Positions 1 through 16,700 of a stretch of DNA of 64,000 nt are shown here, piece after piece. Source of the DNA: Pleionea sediminis (GTDB taxonomy: Bacteria; Pseudomonadota; Gammaproteobacteria; Enterobacterales; Kangiellaceae); NCBI RefSeq assembly GCF_007570825.1, contig NZ_SUNB01000001.1, forward strand, positions 1,550,001 through 1,614,000, in the 5' to 3' direction. Both the position numbers and the translations under genes were made by a program. The notes beneath the pieces were generated by a model, which saw nothing but the letters and a program-made list of their open reading frames with translations, was not told the DNA's origin and ran no database searches. Within the stretch, counting starts at the first letter, position 1; the number at the start of each line of letters is the position of its first letter.

Positions 1-1397
<1,397 letters not shown>

Positions 1398-1408
1398 TAT
1401 ATCATCTT

Positions 1409-1445
1409 GAGCTCTCATCTTTAGTATGAGAGTTCTGTTTTCTCT
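1409..1445 (+). terminator. Probable Rho-independent terminator of gyrB
   Basis: Twelve bases after the gyrB stop, the arms 1409-1418 and 1426-1435 form a 10-bp stem (one G-U pair) around a 7-nt loop, followed by the T-rich stretch TGTTTTCTC. Position and shape fit an intrinsic terminator. Confidence 0.75.
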
Positions 1446-1782
1446 TGTATTTATATTACCTTTTTTCATAAACAAACATAAAGCATCCAAAAAAACCACT
1501 CATAAGATAGTAAGTACTCACAAAGTTACTTTATCCTAATCATTTTCGTTTCGATTTTCAAATGGGCGTATTAAATTTGGAGATTTAAAGATTAAAATCC
1601 TCACAATATTCACAATCTCTTTTCCTGATATAATATAGCTATACATATACATAATAAATATAATTTCTGGATATTAGCAGGTCCTTTTTAAGATTCTTAT
1701 CAAACCGAATTTTAAACCCTCCCTAAGAGCCCGTTAATCAGATCATTCTTAAAATAAACTTTCATTTGTTTGTGGAGGCTTC
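1446..1782 (+). other. AT-rich intergenic region upstream of the giant RHS gene
   Basis: No open frame, RNA gene or repeat family was recognised in this 337-base stretch. It is strongly AT-rich and holds the promoter candidate listed separately (1626-1634), implying a leader of about 140 nt before the ATG at 1783. The leader ends with TGGAGG at 1773-1778 as ribosome binding site. Confidence 0.6.
1626..1634 (+). promoter_or_regulatory. Extended -10 promoter candidate for the giant RHS gene
   Basis: TGATATAAT: a consensus -10 hexamer (TATAAT, 1629-1634) with the TG of an extended -10 one base upstream. No good -35 hexamer lies 17 bp before it, which extended -10 promoters can tolerate. Transcription would start near 1641. 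Confidence 0.5.
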
Positions 1783-4700
1783 ATGCCGTCTATTATTTCC
1801 GGTCAACAACTTGGTTTGTTGCATTCGTCTCTTAATAACTTAGGTGTTCAAAATGGCGATCCAGCCTTAGGCCAAAATCAGGGACAAGTTCATATTAATG
1901 CTGCTTCGGGTAACTTGGTGTTGCAACATCAAGATATGATCCAAGTTGGTTTAGGCACGGATATAAACCTATTAAGAACGTACAACAGTTTGGGACGTTT
2001 TCAACAAAACGATGCCTTTAAATACAACTGGGAAAAGCGTATCGAAGGTACGCAAAATGATCGCAATGTAGTGGTTTATCATGGTGACGGTTCTTATTCA
2101 GTTTTTCGCAAAAGTCATGAAGACTCTCATGGTAAGCATTTTGTTTCAACCGATGGTGATGGTGCACACGAAACTTTAACTTACGCCAACCGGCAATGGA
2201 CCATGACTGATGGGTCTACTCAAACCGAATACGTCTTTGGTAATCGCTCTGCTTCTAACCGAAAACTCATAGCAATACTTGATAAAGAAGGTTCTCGAAC
2301 TGATATCGAATACACCAATTGGGGTGATATTCAGTCAATTCAAAACAGTGGCGGTCAACGAGTCGAGTTTGATTATCAAGGTAATGGCAACAGACGCATG
2401 TTAGCGAACGTAATGTCATTTACTAATGGAACATTACAGAACGCTACACATTACGAATACGATGACTTAAAGCGAATGACCAAAGTCATTATCGATTTGG
2501 ATACGAGTAACGCACGCCTTGATGATAATGGTGACGGCATTTTAAATGACCAAAGCGATGCTATTTACATTACCGAATTTCACTATTATCAGCCGGGCGA
2601 AAAAATCGGTGGTGTTCGCGTTCATCAACACGATGATCTTATCAAATCGATGCGCCAATCCGACGGCACTTTATTATCGGTTCATTACGTAGCCAGTAAC
2701 GATGGTTGGCGCGTTAAGTCGACTCAAATAGGAGAAGGCGACGACAAGCAAGTCATGCATTTTGATTACCACGAGCGTCGCACCGATGTCACTCAAGTGC
2801 TCGATCTTAATTACATTGCAGCAGACGATAATGATTTAGTTTCGGGACAAAATGTCGGTCAAGGCATTACGACATCGTATATTTATGATGATAAAGAACG
2901 TTTGTACCGTGTTATTTCGCCTGCCGATGAAAATGGCCAACGATTAGTCACCAGTTATCACTACGATGAAGACGATAACGTTCGCTCGGTAACTGATGGC
3001 CGTAATCAAACGACCTACATGACTTACGATGATAATGGCAATGTGCTAAGTAGAATGGATGCCTCGGGCAATACCGAAACCTATGCTTACGATCAACACA
3101 ATCAATTAATTCGTTCGACAGTTTACCGAACGGCCGATCCTGACGGATTAGGCCCAAATGCACCCTCCGAACCCAATACTTCACGCTTTATTTATGACGA
3201 AAAACATCGAGTGCGTTTTTCGATCGATGGTGAAGGCCGAGTGACTGAAACGCGTTATGCCGATAACGAAGTCACACCGGGAAAGCACAGTGATTATATT
3301 TACAGTAGTAATGCATTCGACGTGTCAGCCTTAGATGAAAATTCTGATCTTACACTCGCTCAACTCGAAAGTTGGGTCAATGGTTTAAGTGATTATTCGG
3401 GCGTGCAGAGAATTGATCGCTATTTCGATTTCCGCGATCAAATTAGCCAGATAATTTCTTTCTCTCATACCGATGCAGTTACTGGTGAAGGTAGTGGTCA
3501 TGCAACATTGCAACGGTATATCTATGATGATAGTGGGCGCTTACTTAGCTCGTTTGACCTTGCTAACACCGTTAATTGGGATGAAAGCAGCGATGAGTTA
3601 AAACACACCATTATTAGTGGCGCCTGGCCAAGTGGTTTGGAGTTTCAAGAAGTCAGGTACGCCTACGATGGTATGGGACGATTATTAGTAACCACTGATG
3701 CCGAGCATAACTCGACACAATACTTTTACGGTGTTGGTGAAGAATTACAACGTGGCACCATTGCTGTGACACATGCTGATGGTTTACGAGTATTAACCGT
3801 GACTAACTCTGCTGGTGAAATTGTTCAACGCTTAGAGCAGTCGCAAGCAAACAGCCATTACACGACACTCAGTGAAACTCGATATTTCTATGATGAGCTT
3901 GGCCGACAAATTGGCGTTTTGGATCCAACCGGTGTACTCAGTCAAACCATTTTCGACGATGTGGGACGAGTAATTGCATCAATTGACGGAACTGGTGCGC
4001 TCATTGAATATAAGTACAACGAAAATAATCTAATCGTTGAACAAATTGAATACAGTGACTTCTTAAACGCTGAGCAAATACAAAACTTAATCGTTAAAGA
4101 CGCTGATGGAAATATCGTTGATGTTAATCACCCGGAAAAGCAAACTCAGTGGGATGATTTACTGACTGACTTGCGTCCTACCGTAAATGCGCAAACGGAT
4201 CGACACCAATTCTATTTTTACGATGCATCTGATCGACTGACTTATACGGTCGATCCTGAAGGCGGAATTACCAAAAATATTTACGATGGTGCCGGGCAAC
4301 TCATTAATGAAATTGCGTTCAAAGATAAACAAGGTGTTGCAGCCGTCCGTGAACTACTGAATCCAGAATTAGAATTGCAAGGCAGTTCTACGGTTATATC
4401 CGTTCCTAACGAAGTTGATGCCGCCGCGGTAGAAACTTCTCAACTTATCGATGGTCGCTATGTAAGTGTGTGGGAGCAAGGCGGAAAAATTTATGCGCAA
4501 ATGTTTACCGCAGATGGAAACAATCAAGGCGACGCTATTCTTGTTCATGATGATGATAATGGCTGGGAACCTGCAAGCGACCCTGTGGTAACTCATCTTG
4601 CTGATGGTGGATTTGCTGTTTTTTGGGAATCGCCCGATAGTTACGAGTGGGATCCAAAACCTAGATTAGAATGGCAACGATTCTATGCTGATGGCTCCAA

Positions 4701-7700
4701 AAAACGTCACAATAATTACATCACAGGATTTCCATTCTATGAAGAAGGTCGCTTACCATCCGTTGCAACATTAGAAGATGGTTCGGTGGTCGTGGTTCAA
4801 CAAATGTATCGTCGTCAAAGTAATTTCGACCGCTTTGGTTGGGATGTTCATGCGGTGAGACTCGATTGGGACAGCGAAACGAATGAACTCGGAACGATAA
4901 GCCCCAACTTGACTTATGGTATTGTCAGCTTTGATGAAGGCCACGAAACCAAAGTGGATGTATCAGCACTTGATAATGGTGGCTTTGTCATGACTTGGCA
5001 AGCAACCGATGGTGATGAAACAGGCATTAAAGGAAAGCGCTTTTATAAAGATGGTATCGATAATGAAACTTTCATCGATGATGATTTCTTTATTAATCAA
5101 GACACTTACGGTGTTCAAAGCGACTCATCTGTTATTCAGCTAAAAGGCGGAGAGTTTTTTAGTGTTTGGCAGTCAGTCAATGAAAGTGGTGAGTCCGTTA
5201 TTAAGGCGAGACGCTATGGCGCCGATCGATTTGAAACATTTAATGAATATACGCTTGCTGTCGACGAAGGCTTAACACAGGAATCGTTACCCAAAGTTAC
5301 TGAATTTGATGATGGAAGCTTAATCGTCGTTTGGCAATCACAGGTTGATGGTGAAACCTCCATTCGAGTTCAACACTTAGATGCCCAGGGCTTAAAGCGT
5401 CATGACACCTTTACGATTACCGACACGGATACAACATTAACCGATATTACGATCGAATCATTATTTGGCAATCGTGCAGTAATCAACTGGACGGCGATCA
5501 ATGCCGAAGGGCATCAAGTTTCGAAGCAGCAGTTACTAGGTTTACCCAAAGATCCGGTCATCGCGGAAGATTGGCTCTCATCAGGAAATCGAATAAATCA
5601 CTATTTGTACGATGACAGTGGGCTGTTAACAGCATTTGTTGATACCGAGCATTATTTAACGGTTTCAGAGTACGATACAGCCGGTCAGTTAATACAAACA
5701 ATACAATTTGCTAATCCAATCAGTGATGACTATTTTGATAATGAGTTATTAACCACAGAAGACTTATCGGTCATCGCACCAATGTCGTCTGAAGACGATC
5801 GCATCGATCGTTTCTATTACAACAATAATGGACAACAAGTCGGCCATCTTGATGCCGACGGTTATTTGTCTCTTACCACTTATAACGGAATTGGCGAAAT
5901 CAAGTCGGTTGAACGTTATGCCGATCAAATCGCAGAAGCTTCCCGAACAGAGACTTTGGAAAACCTATTATTAATGATAGATCAAACCAAAGTTCGAACT
6001 TCAGAATTTACTTACACAGCTCGAAAACAATTAAAACAATCGACGAGTGAAGATGGATTGGTTACGCAATACCAATACGATTCGCGCGGTCGAGTAATAA
6101 TTACTAAAAGCTTTGACAAACACATTCAAGATGACTCAAATTTAATTCGAGAGACGATTAATGAATACGATGTGCAAGGTCGCCTTATTCATCAGCAGTC
6201 GCCACTCGACTCGCGTCCGGATCAAAAAGATAACTTCTTTTACGATGCAGCAGGCCGTTTTATTCAGTCGGTCGATAGTAACGGATTATCAACGTGGAAT
6301 TTCTACGATAAGATGAATCGCATTACTCATCAAATGAATGAACTGGGTGAAGTTAAGTTTTATGAGTACAACGCTTTTGGTGAAATGACAAAATCGATTG
6401 TTCCTGATGAGCGATTATCCGTTAATGCGAATGAGGCTCCAACGCACCTTTTCAAAGGCGGTTTGATCACGCAAGAAGTGAAAGAGCTATTTAATACGCT
6501 CATTACCAATAATGCGAGTATTAATGAGCAGACATTTGATCGACGTGGTCTTTTATTTACTCAAACCGATGCAGAACAAAATACGACTCACCACCGTTAC
6601 AATATTTTTGGTGAAAAAATCCAACTCAGTGAACATAAAGCCGATCAGCTGTTCGCGCATCAACTTTTTGCTTATAACAAACGCAGCGAACTTATTCGGC
6701 ATGTTAGTAATCACCAAGCGAGTGCGTTGGCAGATTTAGGTGAATTAACAAAAGATAGTATCGTAGACTCTACCTTGGCGACTGATCAACAATGGAGCAT
6801 CACCGCTTTTGGCCAAATAAAAAATCACACGAACGGCGAAAATGAACTTCGTGAATATATTTACGATCGTCGCGGCAATGTTAAAGAACAAATCGTTAAT
6901 GGCCGATTAATCAATGGCTACGATTATGATGGCTTTTCTCGTTTAACATCGAGTATTGATGGGCTCAATCGTGTTACCAACTACCTTCAAAAATTCCGTG
7001 AAGTCATAACTATTACTGCCGAAGGCAATGAAAACTCGGTGCTCAGTAATGCTTATGGTGAAGTGATTAAACGCATTGATGGAAACCTAGGTAAAACGGA
7101 ATACAGCTACGACAAACAAGGCAACTTAATTTTAGTTCGTGATGCAGAAGGCGGCGAGCAGTCCTATCTTTTTGATTCTGAAAACCGATTAAAAACATCA
7201 ACCGACAGCCGTGGTGTAACAACGAGATATTTTTATGATGATGCTAGTCGGCTCGAAAAAACAATCATTGATACTAATAAGACAGGTTATATTGGATTAA
7301 ATATAACGCAAACTTATGTATTTAATGCTAAGGGTGAAGTTGTCTCACAAATTAATGCCAATAATGTAGAAACTACATTTGAGTACGATAAAAATAGCCG
7401 TTTAGTTCAGGAAACAGTTGATCCTAATGGTCTAGCTCTAGTTAAGCGCTACGAGTACGATGGTCTTGGTAATATAATTCGGCAAGAAGAAGGTCACAAT
7501 GATGCCTCTATTACCAGTCAAGATCCTTTTATTGCAAAGAAAATAACGACCTTACAATACGACGCATTAAGTCGCCTAAAACAACAAGAAGTTATTTCTA
7601 ATCATAGTAATGGTCAAGTTGTCGATCGTACGAACTTTGAATACGATAATAAAAATCAATTGCTGTCTATGACGCGCTCTGATGGTGAGTCAATTTATTA

Positions 7701-10700
7701 TCAATATAACGATCGCGGCGATATTATAGTTCAATGGGATAGCACTGGACTTGTTAAAACAATGAGTTACGATAATAATCGTAATCTTATTAGAAAAACG
7801 ATTCACCATACGCCAGCTCAATACGATCAAGCCAGTAATTTAGAAACTCCGATTGCCAATACAGAATACGATCGAACAACCTTTTACTTATACGATCAAG
7901 ATAACCGATTAACGTTAACGCTAGATCCTGAAGCTGCAGTTAATAAGTTTATATACGATGCAAATAATAATCTTATTGAGACCCAAGAATTTGCAACCTT
8001 CCATAACGGTTTGCACAACTCATTAAATGCCCTTATCGATACTGGCCATACAATAGATGCATCAACCTATCAGCAAATTGTTGAACTTATAGATGCTACT
8101 AACCTAACAACATCAGACAATGATCGTCATACCATTAATTTGTATGATGGTCTTAACCGAAGTGTTCTATCTATTGATGGTGAGGGATTCTTAAAAGCGT
8201 TTGAATACGATAGCGAAGGTAATATCACTCATACCATTCAGTACGGTAGTGATATTAACTGGAGTCATTACCAAACGATTTATAACGATGGAGCCTTAAG
8301 TACAAAAGATAAAGTTAAATCAATTGTTGAAGCTATCAAAGAAGATTCAATAAAAAACAATACAAATACGATTAAAAAGGATCTGCACAACTTCTTTTAT
8401 TATGATGCAGCGGGTCGATTAACTGGCTCAATAGATAGTTTAGGCTATATCGATTTGATGGAATACGATGGTGAGGGTAATCAAGAAACATCGACACGCT
8501 TATCAACATCAATGGGCGAGGAGAAATTCAATCAATGGATTGCTTCTAGTTTTATTCTTAATTCAGTCGATGATTTAATAACAGCTGCTGAAACCAATCG
8601 CACTGAAGACGATCAAAACAAAACCTATGGATATGACGCAGCGAATCGTCTCACTTCTGAAATAAATCATGAAGATAGCGTTACCCAGTGGCAATACGAT
8701 TCGCTGGGCAATTTAACTCAACATATCACCGGGCAAGATGGCCTTGATCAAGCTTTCGCTTTGGCGAAAGATGCACAAAAAGTTAAGCGCACCTATGATA
8801 GTGAAGGTCGGGTTTTATCCGAAACGAGTTTTGATGTTAGAGAAGAAAATGGTCTCGATGTGGAGTACATCGCTTCAACCATCAATTATCTTTATGACGA
8901 TGTTGGACGATTAATAGAGAAAAATAATAACGGTGACAGAACACTTTATTTCTATGAATCGGGTAGTAATCGTTTAACACACGAAGTTTCCCTTATTAAA
9001 GTTGATGACAACGGTAATCCAACCACAAATAATAATTCATCTAATTTATATCTTGGAGAGGTAACCGAGTGGACCTACAGTATTTTTGGAGAGCAAAAGA
9101 CTGAAACTCGTTATGTCAATCGAATTGATGTTTCTGACTTAACCGGTGGCTTAAATAGCGCATTACAAAATAATCGAATAATTGCTTCAGACAACGATAC
9201 AACCATTGTTAAAACATTTAACAACAATGGTTATCAGATATCGAGCAAAGATGCAGAAAACCAGACTGTGAACTCGGTATACAATGCTTTTGGTGAAGTG
9301 AGCCAATTTATTGCGCAACGACCACAAAGTGAAATTGAGAGTAATCCATCGTTATCCGCGACAACAACAGCCGTTTACGAATACGATAAGCGTGGTCTAC
9401 AACGTCATCGATTATTTGATGCATCGCTAAATAATCAATCTCAATGGATTGCTAAAGTTAAAACAAGCCAAGTCTACGATGCATTTGGGCGTAGTGTTAA
9501 TACCATTGATGGTAATGGCAATGTTAGTACAACGACTTACGATGCTTTAGGTCGCGTGACCGATGTCACCGATCCGTTAGGACGAAAGAAAACTACGGAG
9601 TTTGATGCCTTTAATCGAGTGATTAAAGAACACGACGGTCTCGGCAATACTACCGAGTTTGTTTTTAACGATGATGCAAGAACTCAAACAGTTAAATTTG
9701 CCGATGGTTCTGAGATGACATCTTTTTCTAACCGACAGGGTGAGACGGTTAAAGTCATCGATAATAATGGAGCAACTCATGTTTATGAATACGATCGTCG
9801 TGGTAATTTGATTAAAGAAACGAATGCGCTTGGAACAGAAGTTGAACGTGTTATTGAAAATGAGTTTGATTCACGAAACCTAATTATTTCGTCCACAAAA
9901 GATGGTTATGACACGACTTTTGAATACGACTCAGCGCGACGCCTCATTCGCGAAACTATTGATGCAAGTGGTGAAGCCTTTGTAACGACAACATCATTTG
10001 ATGCGAAAGGTAATGAAATACGCCGTACTGACTCGGATGGAACGACGACACTATTGAGTTATGACAAAAATAACCGATTAACTTGGACGGTAATCGATCC
10101 GGATGGCGCCGGTGAAAGGAAAGCACAGTTTACTCACTTATCATACGATGCTCAGGGCAATAAAGCGAAAGAGGAAACGGGCTATCTTAATCAAGCCTCC
10201 ATCTCAGAAATAAACCGAGATACGATTAATAGCCTTAAAGTTGTTGTACTTACTAAAGAGACACAGTTTGACTCGCTAAATCGACGAGTGGCGGAAATCA
10301 TTGACCAACAAGTTGTCGCTTCTTATGTTTACGATAAAAACGATAATGTAACTCAAATTATTGATTCTACTGGCGCTACAACTTATCAGTTCTATGATGA
10401 AGCGAATCAATTAGTTGCTAAATTGTCGCCAACCGGCAGTGTCTCTCGTTTTTGGTATGATGCACAAGGCAACAATGTTGCCCAAGTCGATTACTATCAA
10501 CCATTAACGGGAGAAAAATCACTACAAAATATTTTACAAACCTATAGCTCGGTAGCTGCAAAAGACGCTGTAACCTTTACTGCGTTTAATGAGCGCAATA
10601 ACGTTGAGTTTGTTATAGATGGTCAGGGATTTGTTGAGCAGTGGATTTACAGTGATAATCAAAAAGTAACACAAACTGTTCGATACGCAGAAAACCTTAA

Positions 10701-13700
10701 CTTAGATGTTAATCATTTACTCGGTTATTCAGATAACACTGATTTTCTGGTTAATCGTGTAATGGATACAGCTCCACTCGAAGCAAAGTTGGAAGAGTTA
10801 ACTTTTGATCAAACAAAAGACCATATTAAATATAAAGTTTATAACGAACGTGATTTGCTTGAATTTGAGATTGATGGTCAAGGATTTGTTAAGCGCCACA
10901 GTTATGGTTTGAACGATGCTCTAGAAAAAACCACTCGTTTAACTTTACCTCTAGAATTTAATGGTGAAGCTTCGATTGAAAAAGTTCGTGAAGACTGGAC
11001 GACAACTGAAGCATTGGCGCAAGAGCGTTCAGGAGTTATTTTCTACGATGCGAAAGGTCGTGTTCGGTTTGAAATTTCAGCGTATGACGATCTTGGAAAT
11101 CCATTTATTACTGAACACCAATATTCGGTGAGCTCTGTGAATCTAAGTTCGGCAAGCTTGATTGTTACTAAGAATAGCTTTTCTGATGCTATTGATTTGG
11201 GTAATGACTGGCAGTCGCTATCAACTCAAGCCTTCGCATCTCGCGTTTCTGTAAACTCAAGTACACAAAGCCTTTCTGCGAGCCAGACGCAAGAACAACA
11301 TTTGGATCAGTTAGGTAATGTTGTGCATGATATTCGGTTCTTACTGAATGACTCGGGTGACAGAGTTGCTGCACAAGTGAATGTGAATAACTATAACGCT
11401 CAAGGTTATCTAGAAGAGACTTATGTCCAACGATTTAATTTAGACGTGGACGGTAAAGTCGACTTTAACTCTCCGGTAGGGGCGAAATATCAACATTCTA
11501 TAATGACTTATGATAACCAAGGACGAGTTGAGCAAAAATTTACTTCCACAACAACAGACACCTCGGGCAGCGTTTTTGTTTCGGATGCTTCTGTTTATGA
11601 AGAAGATCAAAATGCCAATATCGTTGAATTATACGGTTTCTTTACCGCTTATGAGTACGATGAGTTTGATAATATTATCAAAGAAACCGTTCAATTAACG
11701 GAAACTAAATATCTTGACGGTATGCCGGCACAGGGGCGTCGCCGGATTACGGATTACGAATACGACGCGAATCGTCAAGTTGTACTAATGACGGTGACAG
11801 AGCAGTTCATTGATCAAAATGGTACCTTAACGAATAGTATTCTTAAGAAAGAATCGTATACCTACGATGCCTTTGGCAATGAAGAGACGGTTACTGTCTA
11901 TATTGATCCAAATAATAATTCATCGTTAACGTCTGTGACACATATGACGTACGATACTAATCAACGGTTGATAAGTAAAACAGAAGCGTATGGTACTGAT
12001 TTAGCGGCTACTACGAAACATTACTATCATGCAGCGCATGGTCCACAACGTGATCCAATATTAGATCAAGAACCCTTAGCTTCACTTTGGCAGCCTGGTT
12101 ACCGTTTACAGTCAATAGAGAATGCAAAAGGACAAACAACTTACCAAGTAACTAATCAGCGCGGGCTCGTTATTGCTAATGTTGATTCTGAAGGTGCCGT
12201 CACACGGACTGAATATGATGCGTTTGGCAATATTACATTGGCCGTTGATGCAGAAGGTAACGAGTCGCGTTTTTATTATGACAATCAAAATCAGCTGCGT
12301 TTTTCGATAGAGCCAAATAAAGTTGTGACTGAATATCGATACAACAGTGATGACTTATTGGAACTAACTATTGTTTATGCTCAGCCTTTAACGAGTGATT
12401 TAAATAATAAATCTTTCACGCAAGTTAAAACTTTAATAGAAAATAATTTACAAGGTAATTCTTCCAATCAAATAACTTATCAAGAATATAACAGTTTGGG
12501 TCAGATGACGGTTAAAGTTCTTAACTATGACTCCACGGTAAGCTTGGATGCGCAAGTTAAGCAGACCTACACTTACAATGCGCTTGGTCAACAAGTATCT
12601 ATGACGGATTCGCGCGGACATCAAACTTACTACTTGTTCGATGCAGCCGGCCGTGAAGTGGGTGTGATTCAACCCGTTGATAGTAGCGAGAGTCCTTACA
12701 AAACTATTAAAGATTACGATTCATTTAATCGTCAAACTCAGATCGGTGAAGTAGGCGAACTAGCTGCTGAAGCGAAATTTCTGGATTCTTTAGGTAGACA
12801 ATACGTATCTATCAATAACTTAATGTTAGGACTATCAGGAAGTTCGAATAACTTAAGATCAGAATCGATAGATGTTAATCAATTAAGGATTGATTCACTC
12901 GGTATTCAAAGAGAGTTCGATGGTCGAGGGAACCTAATAGCAGAAAAGACGCCGCTCGGGCATACAAAATACTTTTTCTACAATGCACTGAATCAACAGG
13001 TAGCAACTATTGATGGTGAAGGCTACGTTACATTAATGGAGCGAGATTCACTAGGTAATGTGACGAAAGAGCGAACTGTCAATACGCAGTTCACTGCAGT
13101 CTCTTCACAATTACGAGAATCGTTATTTGATAAATCATCAATGAGCGATTTGGTGTCTACGTTTGGTTTCACTAATGTTAGTGATTATCGAGAATTTTAT
13201 TCTGTATACGATGCAAATCAACGCGTCATAGAAACAAGTTCAGCTCATACAATTACAAATTATTCGTTTGAAAATGGAAAAGAAGCACAAAACAATGCGA
13301 GAACCTTTGTTTATGATAGTTTAGGCAATGTGATTCGACGCACCGATGCCTTGGGTAATGATATTCGTTACTTTTTTAATAGTAATAATCAATTAGCATT
13401 GGTTGTTACTGCTGAAGGATTAGCCACTGCTTTTGAGTACGATGCTTTTGGTAACCAAACACGTTTGGTTAAATTGGCAACACCAATATCGGCAACGTTA
13501 ACCGATGAATCACGGTTAAATGATATTGCGCTGAGTTATAGCAGCAATGATCAATCAACACGTTGGGTTTTTGATAATCTAAATCGACAAACTATGAAAG
13601 TGGTCGAAAATTATCATTACGACGATCGTTCAAATACCAATATCAATAGAAGCGCTAATGCTATTCAAATTACGCATTACGACTATAAAGAAGACATTGA

Positions 13701-16700
13701 TGGTGATTTGCGCGATTCGGGTATGAATATGGTAACTCAAACGACAGTTGCTGCGTATAAAGTGACAGACTCGAAAGGCACTTCATTCGATTGGACAACC
13801 GAGAAAGTTAAACGAGAGAGTTCTTTAGAAATAAATACAATAGAATATGATGCTCTGGGAAGAAAAATACTCGTAACTTCTAATTCTCATAACGGTTTCA
13901 CTAGTGTCAATGGTTGGGCAACCGGAAAAATACAGCAGTCTACTAAATTCAAGTACAACTACTTTAATCAAATAACGAAAGAGCAAAAACTCGATACAGA
14001 TGGTTCGGCAGTTCTTACTCAGTCCTATGATTATATCGGATCACGACTGGACGAAAGTTATGGTTACCAAAAGAATATCGCTTATGAATACGATAAAGAC
14101 GGTAATATTTCTCGAGAAGTTGATTTCGGAAAAATGGCTGATTCAACTTTCAGTTATTATGATAATGGATTATTAAAAGACAAAGTAACCTATCAAATAA
14201 ATTCAGTTTCTAACGGTATAGCCTCACGTGGATCAGAGCTGAAAAAGCAGCGTATGGCATACAATGCGTTTAATGAAGTAACCGAGGTTTATGGCAACGG
14301 GGTGCTTGTTGAGCAGAGTATTTACGACAATGCCGGCCGAATGATTCGTTCAAATCAAGGCGATGGAGTTTATCGACTGTATGGTTATGATTCCGCCGAT
14401 AACAAAACACTTGAAATTCAAATTAAGGAAAATAGTAAATGGTCATCTATCAATGACTTAAATGACCTTTATGCAGCGCTGGATAGTAACTCGATTAATT
14501 TTGAATCAATAAAAGCCACTTTATTTGCCTATGATCAAGACAATCGATTAATCGATGTGAAGGAAGTGAAAAAGTCACTAACTTCATCCAATAGTAATTG
14601 GAAATCCATTTTAGAAAATGCTTCGACATCGACTCAAACAAAAATTAATCAACAGTACGATAGTTTTGGTAACGTCATATCGAGAACCGATGCGAATGGG
14701 AACACGACTGAGTGGACTTTTAATGCATTAAATGAAGTTTTAACAGAAAAGAAAGCTAGCTTTCTCAATGTCGATGAAAAAATAGTTAGTTCTCCGACAA
14801 CTCATTATTATTACGATGGTCAGGGCCGACAAGTCGCGATGCGCGATGCCCGTAATAATTTAACGCAGAAAACTTGGGCTCTTGATAAAGTTATACAAGT
14901 TGATAATGCTGATGGTTCAAAATTTATTTATCGATACGATGCATTGGGTGAATTGCGAGAAGAGATCAAACAGCGAAAAGCCGAAAACGATCATGAAGCA
15001 GGAATTGTTGATTTTAGACGCCAATATGTTCGTGATTATAGCAAGTCTAGCGAAAAAATAACCAACTATAATTTTACAGTTGATGAAGGACAGTTTATAC
15101 AGGGTCGTACTAAAGTAAACTCTTGGTATATCGATAAAAATAATCATCAGCAACAAAATACCACGAGTATTCTTTCACGGTCGGGTAATTGGTTGCGAAG
15201 TGAAACAACGTCTTTTATTGCTCATCGACTATCGGGAGATACTGGCTTATTGTCAGCGGGTACTCACACTTTGCAGAGTTATCAAAGACTTGATGCATTA
15301 GGTCGAGTTGCGACCGCTCGAAAATTTGATGGTAGCGTTACTACTAATGGATACAGTTACTATCAAGGAGGCTTTAAAAAATTAAGTACTCTTAGTAACC
15401 CTGGTGGTGGAATTTCTTATAGAGCAGAGTGGACTGATTATCATGATCGTATGGTCAAGAAAGGCTTACTATCCGATACATCAAGCACGCCAAATAAAAT
15501 TGTCATTAAATATAATGGATTTGGAATAGTTGACAGTAAACTTGGCGGAGGAACGGATATCGAATACCAGTACGACCGTTACGGCCGCAAAACAAAAATG
15601 CTAAATCGAACTCTTAAAGCGGTGACAGATTATGAATACGATAAGAATGGTAACTTAACAAAGGAAACAATAAAGCAAACGAGTTCATCATCGAACACAC
15701 GTGTTCAAGAGTACCAATACAATAGTCAAAATTGGATTAAACGTATCATAGTGGATGATGATACTGTCGATAATAACGTATCTACTAAAGCGGAATATAA
15801 CTTTGATGCGATGGGCAATAGAGTTAGCATCAATGATCGTAAGTATATTTATGATGGAATGAACCGTATGGAGCGAGTCGGTAATACTGATATCAAATAC
15901 GATGCACGTGGTCTCAGATTATCCGAAACGACAGATTCTAAAAACTTAAGTTATCTTTATACCTATGATGGACAATTAGACAAAGTTTATCAAAGTGGTC
16001 AGTTGTTGGTTGATCATGATTACAATGCATTAGGTAAAAATACATTCACACGAACTAACGATGGCGATAATGAGAAAATAAAGACACTCTCATATGATAT
16101 CTATGGTCGAATTATTCATGAAGATCATGATGTTAGGAAAGGAGACGAATACGATAAACGCGTTGGTATGCAATACGATGACCAGGGAAATATCGATCGA
16201 GTTGTCACTCGAACAGTACTTGGCGATGGCGATGTTGATACCTATACACAAACTACATTGTTTGAAATTAAAGGGGATTCTTGGCAAAAAACTCTTGTTC
16301 GTATGCGAGGAAGTACTAATCGAGAACGAATTAATAATTCCGAATGGAATGACGGAATTTCAAAGTTTGAGTATGCGACTGATGGTTCTTTAACTAAGGT
16401 TACAAAACACGATGTCAGTCGTGGTGCTAGTACAGGTGGACAACGACAGGAAACATTGAGATACACCTATGATGTCAATGGTCAAATAATCGATCGTTAT
16501 TCAAAGACTGAAAATACCGAATTAGCAGATAAAGAAAAGTGGAACGATGTTTTTAACGCTATTGAAGAAGAACATGATACAAAAGAGACAGGTAAAGACA
16601 ATGCTTATAACCATTGGCAAGAGGTTAAAAACAATGATGAATCAACTGAAGAAGAAATAAAAGCCGCTAAAGACGCTTATGACTTTGCTTTACAGCAATA

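Noticed and set aside
2400-16500. Regularly spaced short repeats in the giant gene considered as a repeat array or CRISPR-like structure
   Set aside because: The periodicity comes from codons for YD/RHS motifs; units vary in length and sequence and the frame is open throughout.
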